From positions 1 through 10,964 of the forward strand of contig CALDBJ010000072.1 in NCBI GenBank assembly GCA_937937835.1: a DNA stretch of 10,964 bases. Reading direction: 5' to 3'. Source of the stretch: an uncultured Collinsella sp. (GTDB taxonomy: Bacteria; Actinomycetota; Coriobacteriia; Coriobacteriales; Coriobacteriaceae). The translations under genes and the position numbers were made by a program. This document shows, piece after piece, positions 7,879-10,964 of this stretch (the first letter of the stretch is position 1; each line of letters starts with the position of its first letter). The notes beneath the pieces are model-generated. The model ran no database searches, had not been told where the DNA came from, and saw only the letters and a list, made by a program, of their open reading frames with translations.

Positions 7879-7937
7879 TTTTGAGAGACGCTAATTGTCC
7901 GCAACGAGACCCCAGCCGGGGCGATTGATGCTCAAAT

Positions 7938-7957
7938 GTAGCCAATTCGGGACGGCA
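7938..7957 (+). repeat. Degenerate third copy of the 20-nt leading block
   Basis: GTAGCCAATTCGGGACGGCA matches the leading block at 10757-10776 at 16 of 20 positions in the same orientation. It lies 13-32 nt beyond the stop of the antiporter gene, which reads towards it. So all three copies of the block sit within about 35 nt of a gene end. Confidence 0.5.
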
Positions 7958-7969
7958 ACCCCCTGGTCG

Positions 7970-9571
7970 CTACGACGCCAGCGTGGCGATGACGGCTTCG
8001 TCGCCGGCGTATATGAGGGTGTTGCCGTCGGGGATGATGGTTTGGCCGTCGCGCTTGAGCATCACGACGATAAAGGGGTGCTTGCCCTGCGGCACGTCGC
8101 GCAGGCGCTGTCCTGCCAGACGCCCGTGGGGCGTTACGGTGACCTCGCGCAGCGTAACCTCGGCACGCTCTTCAAACGTCGGCGCGGCCATAACCAGAAG
8201 GTCGCCTTCTTCAATTACGGTATCACCGTTAGGCAGCACGGGGTGTGCGCCGTCACGCAGCACCAGGACCACGAGCATGTCGGTGACGCTGCCAATGTCC
8301 GCAAGCGAGCGACCGGCAAACGGATGGCCCGCGCCCACCTTGAGCTTAACGAACGACATGCCGTCCTCGTCGCGGTAATCGTTAAACGTGCGGCGCACGT
8401 CGCCTTCTGCATCGATCATATCGAGTTTCTTCGCCACTGCCGGCAGCAGCGAGCCCTGCACCACAATGCTCGACACGGCAATCACAAACACCAGGTCAAA
8501 TAGGTCGTGGCCACCGGGAACGCCGGACACCACGGCAAAGAGGCTAAAGACGACCGAAGCCGCGCCACGCAGGCCCGCCCAGCTTACGAGCGCGACCTGG
8601 CGGGGGTTCGTCTTAAAGGGCGCCAGTAGCATGCCAACGGCAATGGGGCGGCTCACAAAGAGCATAAACGCCATGAGTGCCAGGCCCGGCAGCAGCATTT
8701 GCGGCAGGCGGGCGGGCGTCACGAGCAGGCCGAGCAAAAAGAAGATGGTCATCTCGGCCATCTCGGTGAGGGTGTCGAAGAAGTGCGCCATCTCGACCTT
8801 ACCGGTGATGTCGCTTGCGCCCAGCACAATGCCGGCAAGGTATACGGCCAAAAAGCCGTTGCCGCCCAGGTAGCTCGGCAGCGCGTAGGCGACGATGGCC
8901 ACGGCGAACAAGAAGATGGTGTGCGCGCCTTCGGCCGTTGCGTGTGCGCGCTCAATCAGACGGCTGGATGTCCAGCCGATGGCAAGGCCCAACCCCACGC
9001 CCAGGATGATCTGCTTGGTCAGCAGCACGGGAATGTCGATATTGCCGCCCGCCGCGAGTGTGGCGAGCACGGCGGTGAGCATGTAGGCGACGGGATCGTT
9101 GGAGCCCGATTCGACCTCGAGCAGCGAGTCGGTGCCGCCTTTTAGCGAAAGACTGTGCTCGCGCAGCACACTAAAGACGCTGGCCGCATCGGTTGACGCC
9201 ACGACCGAGCCCAGCAGCAGGCCGCCGATCCAGTCGAAGCCCAGTACAAAGTGCGCGAACACGCCGGTGATGCCAGCGGTGATGACGACGCCGAGCGTGC
9301 TCAGCAGCACCGCGGGCACGGCGACGGGCTTGGCACGGTCGATGTTGGTGTTAAAGCCGCCGTAGAACATGATGAACAGCAGCGCCGTGCTGCAGACGGT
9401 TTCGGTGAGCGCATAGTCGCTAAAGTCTATGTGCGCCGGACCGTTGACGCCCAGCAGCATGCCCAGCGCGATAAAGATAAGCAGGGTGGGGAAGGGGAGC
9501 TTTTTTCCGACGGGTTTGATGGTCAGGCACAGAATAATGACGAGGCCGATAAAGAGAAGAATCTGGTTCAT
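7970..9571 (-). CDS. CPA1-family cation/proton antiporter with two RCK_C domains (CvrA/NhaP2-like)
   Basis: This 533-residue inner-membrane antiporter exchanges K+ and/or Na+ for protons, for ion and volume homeostasis. About a dozen hydrophobic segments fill residues 1-380. The ion-site motifs are STDAASVFSVLR (126-137) and LEVESGSNDPVAYMLT (151-166), with the Asn-Asp pair at 158-159 as in electroneutral CPA1/NhaP-type exchangers. WAGLRGAASVVFSLF (331-345) is another family block. The cytosolic end holds two RCK_C (TrkA-C) ligand-binding domains, about 407-465 and 476-531, each with the V..G....G..L pattern and a final GD segment. Length and architecture fit potassium/proton antiporters of the CvrA/NhaP2 group, but ion preference cannot be read from sequence. 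The ATG at 9571 has AGGAG on the minus strand (9585-9589) at a rather long 12-nt spacing. It converges on the BREX operon, is divergent from the phosphoesterase, and looks like a resident chromosomal gene. Confidence 0.9.
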   Translation of the reverse strand: MNQILLFIGLVIILCLTIKPVGKKLPFPTLLIFIALGMLLGVNGPAHIDFSDYALTETVCSTALLFIMFYGGFNTNIDRAKPVAVPAVLLSTLGVVITAGITGVFAHFVLGFDWIGGLLLGSVVASTDAASVFSVLREHSLSLKGGTDSLLEVESGSNDPVAYMLTAVLATLAAGGNIDIPVLLTKQIILGVGLGLAIGWTSSRLIERAHATAEGAHTIFLFAVAIVAYALPSYLGGNGFLAVYLAGIVLGASDITGKVEMAHFFDTLTEMAEMTIFFLLGLLVTPARLPQMLLPGLALMAFMLFVSRPIAVGMLLAPFKTNPRQVALVSWAGLRGAASVVFSLFAVVSGVPGGHDLFDLVFVIAVSSIVVQGSLLPAVAKKLDMIDAEGDVRRTFNDYRDEDGMSFVKLKVGAGHPFAGRSLADIGSVTDMLVVLVLRDGAHPVLPNGDTVIEEGDLLVMAAPTFEERAEVTLREVTVTPHGRLAGQRLRDVPQGKHPFIVVMLKRDGQTIIPDGNTLIYAGDEAVIATLAS

Positions 9572-9792
9572 GGATAGTGTCCGCTCCTGGGTGGTTGGCG
9601 TGGCACGGCTAGTTGTCTGCGGTTATTTGTACCCAAAGGTGGTGGGTTTATGGGCTTGGACTGCGGGCGTGCGCATTTTCGACACGAGGCTGCGGCGCGA
9701 GCGTCGCTGGCCGGGGCGCTGGGCCTGACGGCGTCGCGTGAGCGATGCGGGTTGACGGGCGTGCGCTGGCGACCGTTGACGGTATGTAACCC

Positions 9793-9821
9793 TTCCCAGC
9801 TTTATTGCAACGGAGTACAAT
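9793..9821 (+). promoter_or_regulatory. Candidate sigma-70-type promoter for the phosphoesterase gene
   Basis: TACAAT (9816-9821) matches the -10 consensus at five of six positions. A weak -35, TTCCCA (9793-9798), matches at four of six with a 17-nt spacer. Transcription would start near 9828, leaving a leader of about 70 nt with the palindrome cluster and hairpin. A second -35-like TTGACG at 9776-9781 lacks a well-spaced -10. Confidence 0.45.
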
Positions 9822-9832
9822 GGGTAACGTTT

Positions 9833-9849
9833 AAGTTCAACTTGAAGTT
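9833..9849. promoter_or_regulatory. Overlapping short palindromes, possible operator
   Basis: The 17-nt AAGTTCAACTTGAAGTT contains three overlapping perfect 11-nt palindromes with single-base centres: AAGTT-C-AACTT (9833-9843), TTCAA-C-TTGAA (9836-9846) and AACTT-G-AAGTT (9839-9849). It lies just downstream of the predicted transcription start of the phosphoesterase gene, where a repressor site would act. No regulator gene is in the window. Confidence 0.35.
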
Positions 9850-9853
9850 TTAG

Positions 9854-9878
9854 TTGCGGCGCCGGGCTTCGGCCGCAA
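9854..9878 (+). promoter_or_regulatory. 7-bp hairpin in the phosphoesterase leader
   Basis: TTGCGGC (9854-9860) pairs perfectly with GCCGCAA (9872-9878) across an 11-nt loop that can form an alternative inner CCG/CGG pairing. It ends 6-7 nt before the GAGAGG ribosome site (9885-9890). It has no T-run, so it is not an intrinsic terminator. It could affect message stability or initiation. Confidence 0.4.
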
Positions 9879-9896
9879 TGTAAAGAGAGGCGTTCC

Positions 9897-10736
9897 ATGG
9901 CGATCTATGTGACATCCGATGCTCACGGGCACGTGCGTGCGCTTGACGAGGCCCTGTCCAAGATTTCGCTGGCGTCCGACGATACCCTGTACGTGCTGGG
10001 TGACATGATTGATCGCGGGCCCGATCCGGTTGGCGTTATTAAGCTCGTGCGCTCGCTACCCAACGCTCGCGTGCTCAAGGGCAATCACGAGCAGATCATG
10101 CTCGATGCCATCATTGGCCAGGATCCGCTCGATGCCGAGACCTGGGATATCAACGGCGGTTGGACTACCCGTCAGCAGCTCAACGATATGGAATTTGAGG
10201 CGTACGAGGAGCTCGTGCGTTGGATGGCGACGCTGTCGCTCTACGCGGTGGCCGAGACTGACGAGCGTCCGTATCTACTGGTGCACGCCGGTATCCAGAC
10301 CGAGGCGGCGCGGGCGTTTTTGCTTGAACATGGGGTTGATTGTGTCGATGGCGCGGGGGCGGTGGATGCTGATCGCGAGCTACTGCAGCAGATGCTTGCG
10401 GTGCAGTCGTTCGATGACCTGCTGTGGATTCGCCATGGCTACTGGGATGCGCCGACGGGGCTGCTTTCCGCCGAGGGCAAGGGCCCGGTCGTCGTGAGCG
10501 GCCACACGCCTACGGTGTCGCTCGGGCGTTATTGCGAGTTGGGCGGCCTGGCGGGGCTCGATGAGGAGTCGGGCCGCGGGCAGATCGTGCGCCTGGGCGG
10601 CGAGGATACCGCCGGCGTTCCCGATCGCATCGACATCGACTGCGCCGCCGCCACCGGCTCCGAGTTCGGCCGCGTCGGGATCCTGCGCCTGGACGACGGG
10701 GCCGAGTTCTACGCGAACATCAACCCGGGCGAATAA
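9897..10736 (+). CDS. PPP-family metallophosphoesterase (ApaH / Ser-Thr protein phosphatase-like)
   Basis: This 279-residue cytosolic enzyme uses two metals to hydrolyse phosphoesters. Its group includes symmetrical diadenosine tetraphosphatases and bacterial Ser/Thr protein phosphatases, and the substrate cannot be fixed from sequence. All signature motifs are present: SDAHGH (7-12), GDMIDRGPD (35-43), GNHE (62-65), LLVHAG (127-132) and SGHTP (201-205), then DIDCA (246-250) near the end where many relatives have an IDTG-type strand. Length is close to the usual 220-280. The ATG at 9897 has GAGAGG (9885-9890) at 6-nt spacing. It is monocistronic here, with its own candidate promoter and leader hairpin, and the next sequence is the intergenic repeat. 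No sign of damage is seen. It is not a known BREX component and is separated from that operon by the antiporter gene on the opposite strand. Confidence 0.88.
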   Translation: MAIYVTSDAHGHVRALDEALSKISLASDDTLYVLGDMIDRGPDPVGVIKLVRSLPNARVLKGNHEQIMLDAIIGQDPLDAETWDINGGWTTRQQLNDMEFEAYEELVRWMATLSLYAVAETDERPYLLVHAGIQTEAARAFLLEHGVDCVDGAGAVDADRELLQQMLAVQSFDDLLWIRHGYWDAPTGLLSAEGKGPVVVSGHTPTVSLGRYCELGGLAGLDEESGRGQIVRLGGEDTAGVPDRIDIDCAAATGSEFGRVGILRLDDGAEFYANINPGE

Positions 10737-10756
10737 CCTTGTTCCGCCGTTCTACC

Positions 10757-10964
10757 GTAGCTAATTTGGGACGGGGCTTTTTTGACTACTTTTGCCCTTC
10801 TGCCCACTAATTGATTTTTCTAGGGCGGGGATTTAATAATCATTTGGCTGCCCGCTGGCTAAGTGAGTAGACTTTTTTGGAAATGCCGAGCACCCAACAT
10901 ATTTGCCTCAATAAAACCGACGCTCCTATAAGTTGTCAAGAGGCAGTTTGCGGGAGCGCTCCCT
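10757..10964. repeat. Composite dispersed repeat, copy 2 (runs to the window edge)
   Basis: The leading 20-nt block GTAGCTAATTTGGGACGGGG (10757-10776) begins 20 nt after the phosphoesterase stop. It is followed by six T (10778-10783) and GACT. CCGT (10755-10758) and ACGG (10771-10774) could form a weak 4-bp stem before the T-run, so it may serve as a poor terminator. The second block (10848-10913) includes the left arm CTAAGTGAGTAGACTTT (10859-10875) of the inverted repeat seen in copy 1. The expected right arm would lie beyond the window. No gene is seen in 10737-10964. Confidence 0.7.
10952..10963. repeat. Perfect 12-bp palindrome GGGAGCGCTCCC
   Basis: GGGAGCGCTCCC is self-complementary over all 12 bases. 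CGCTCC at 10921-10926 can also pair with GGAGCG (10953-10958), so alternative folds are possible. It sits at the window edge, and its context cannot be judged. Confidence 0.5.

Larger units (their letters stand above)
7641..7969. repeat. Intergenic region made of a composite dispersed repeat (copy 1)
   Basis: This 329-bp gap between convergent genes has no credible gene. It begins with a 20-nt block, GTAGCTAATTTGGGAAGGGG (7642-7661), one base after the stop of the 63-residue gene. It matches 10757-10776 at 19 of 20 positions. A second block at 7745-7810 matches 10848-10913 at 56 of 66 positions by eye. The blocks have the same order and orientation in both places and are separated by 83 and 71 nt. 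A degenerate third copy of the first block lies at 7938-7957 (16 of 20). The 7-8 T run and the flanking inverted repeat also fall within it. This looks like a dispersed intergenic element rather than two unrelated untranslated regions. Confidence 0.75.
9572..9896. other. Divergent intergenic region
   Basis: These 325 bp separate the antiporter (-) from the phosphoesterase (+). The left two-thirds (9600-9780) are GC-rich and show no gene I would call. The right third is AT-richer and holds the promoter, palindrome cluster and hairpin listed separately. For the antiporter I find only a poor candidate on the minus strand (TTGCAA, 16 nt, TACATA, about 9783-9810), which I do not call. Confidence 0.6.

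Noticed and set aside
7910..7921. CCCC-AGCC-GGGG mini-hairpin as a terminator for the antiporter gene
   Set aside because: It has only 4 bp and no T-run on the minus strand. It is more likely chance in GC-rich sequence.
7895..8503. 202-codon plus-strand frame overlapping the antiporter gene
   Set aside because: It is antisense to the RCK_C domains of a clearly recognised protein and has no ribosome site.
9783..9810. Minus-strand TTGCAA, 16 nt, TACATA as an antiporter promoter
   Set aside because: The -10 matches only three of six positions and lies more than 200 nt from the start codon.
9650..9853. 67-codon plus-strand frame, and a 91-codon minus-strand frame, in the divergent gap
   Set aside because: The plus frame runs through the candidate promoter and palindromes, the minus frame overlaps the phosphoesterase start, and neither has a proper ribosome site or recognisable protein character.
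1..10964. CRISPR array, tRNA, rRNA, integrase or transposase genes
   Set aside because: No regularly spaced direct repeats, tRNA-like cloverleaf, rRNA sequence or recombinase motifs were seen on either strand.

Overview
The window is high-GC bacterial DNA with compact, same-strand genes and clear Shine-Dalgarno sites. Protein style, codon use and the intergenic repeat suggest an actinobacterial gut anaerobe of the Coriobacteriia, possibly Collinsella. That assignment is inference from impression; there is no rRNA or tRNA in the window to confirm it.

Positions 1-7640 (+ strand) hold the downstream end of a type 1 BREX phage-defence operon. The 3' end of pglX (adenine methyltransferase) comes first, then complete pglZ (alkaline-phosphatase-superfamily protein) and brxL (AAA+ protein with a Lon-like C-terminal domain). 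This is the canonical order brxA-brxB-brxC-pglX-pglZ-brxL, with the first three genes expected to the left of the window. Two further same-strand genes follow brxL at short spacing: a 454-residue protein I do not recognise, with a CxxCxxxC cluster, and a 63-residue acidic protein. Neither belongs to the canonical six-gene set, so they are the best candidates here for undescribed BREX accessory parts. A stem-loop followed by eight T closes the operon.

Positions 7641-7969 are a 329-bp gap between convergent genes, filled with repeat-like sequence. Two blocks of it recur in the same order and orientation at 10757-10915, after the last gene. The first copy also contains a 17-nt inverted repeat with an 89-nt spacer and a degenerate third copy of the leading 20-nt block.

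Positions 7970-9571 (- strand) encode a CPA1-type K+/H+ or Na+/H+ antiporter with two C-terminal RCK_C (TrkA-C) domains. The 325-bp gap after it (9572-9896) separates divergent genes. It carries a plausible promoter, a cluster of overlapping short palindromes and a 7-bp hairpin, all just upstream of a PPP-family metallophosphoesterase at 9897-10736 (+). These two genes look like ordinary chromosomal genes outside the defence operon. The window ends in the second repeat copy.
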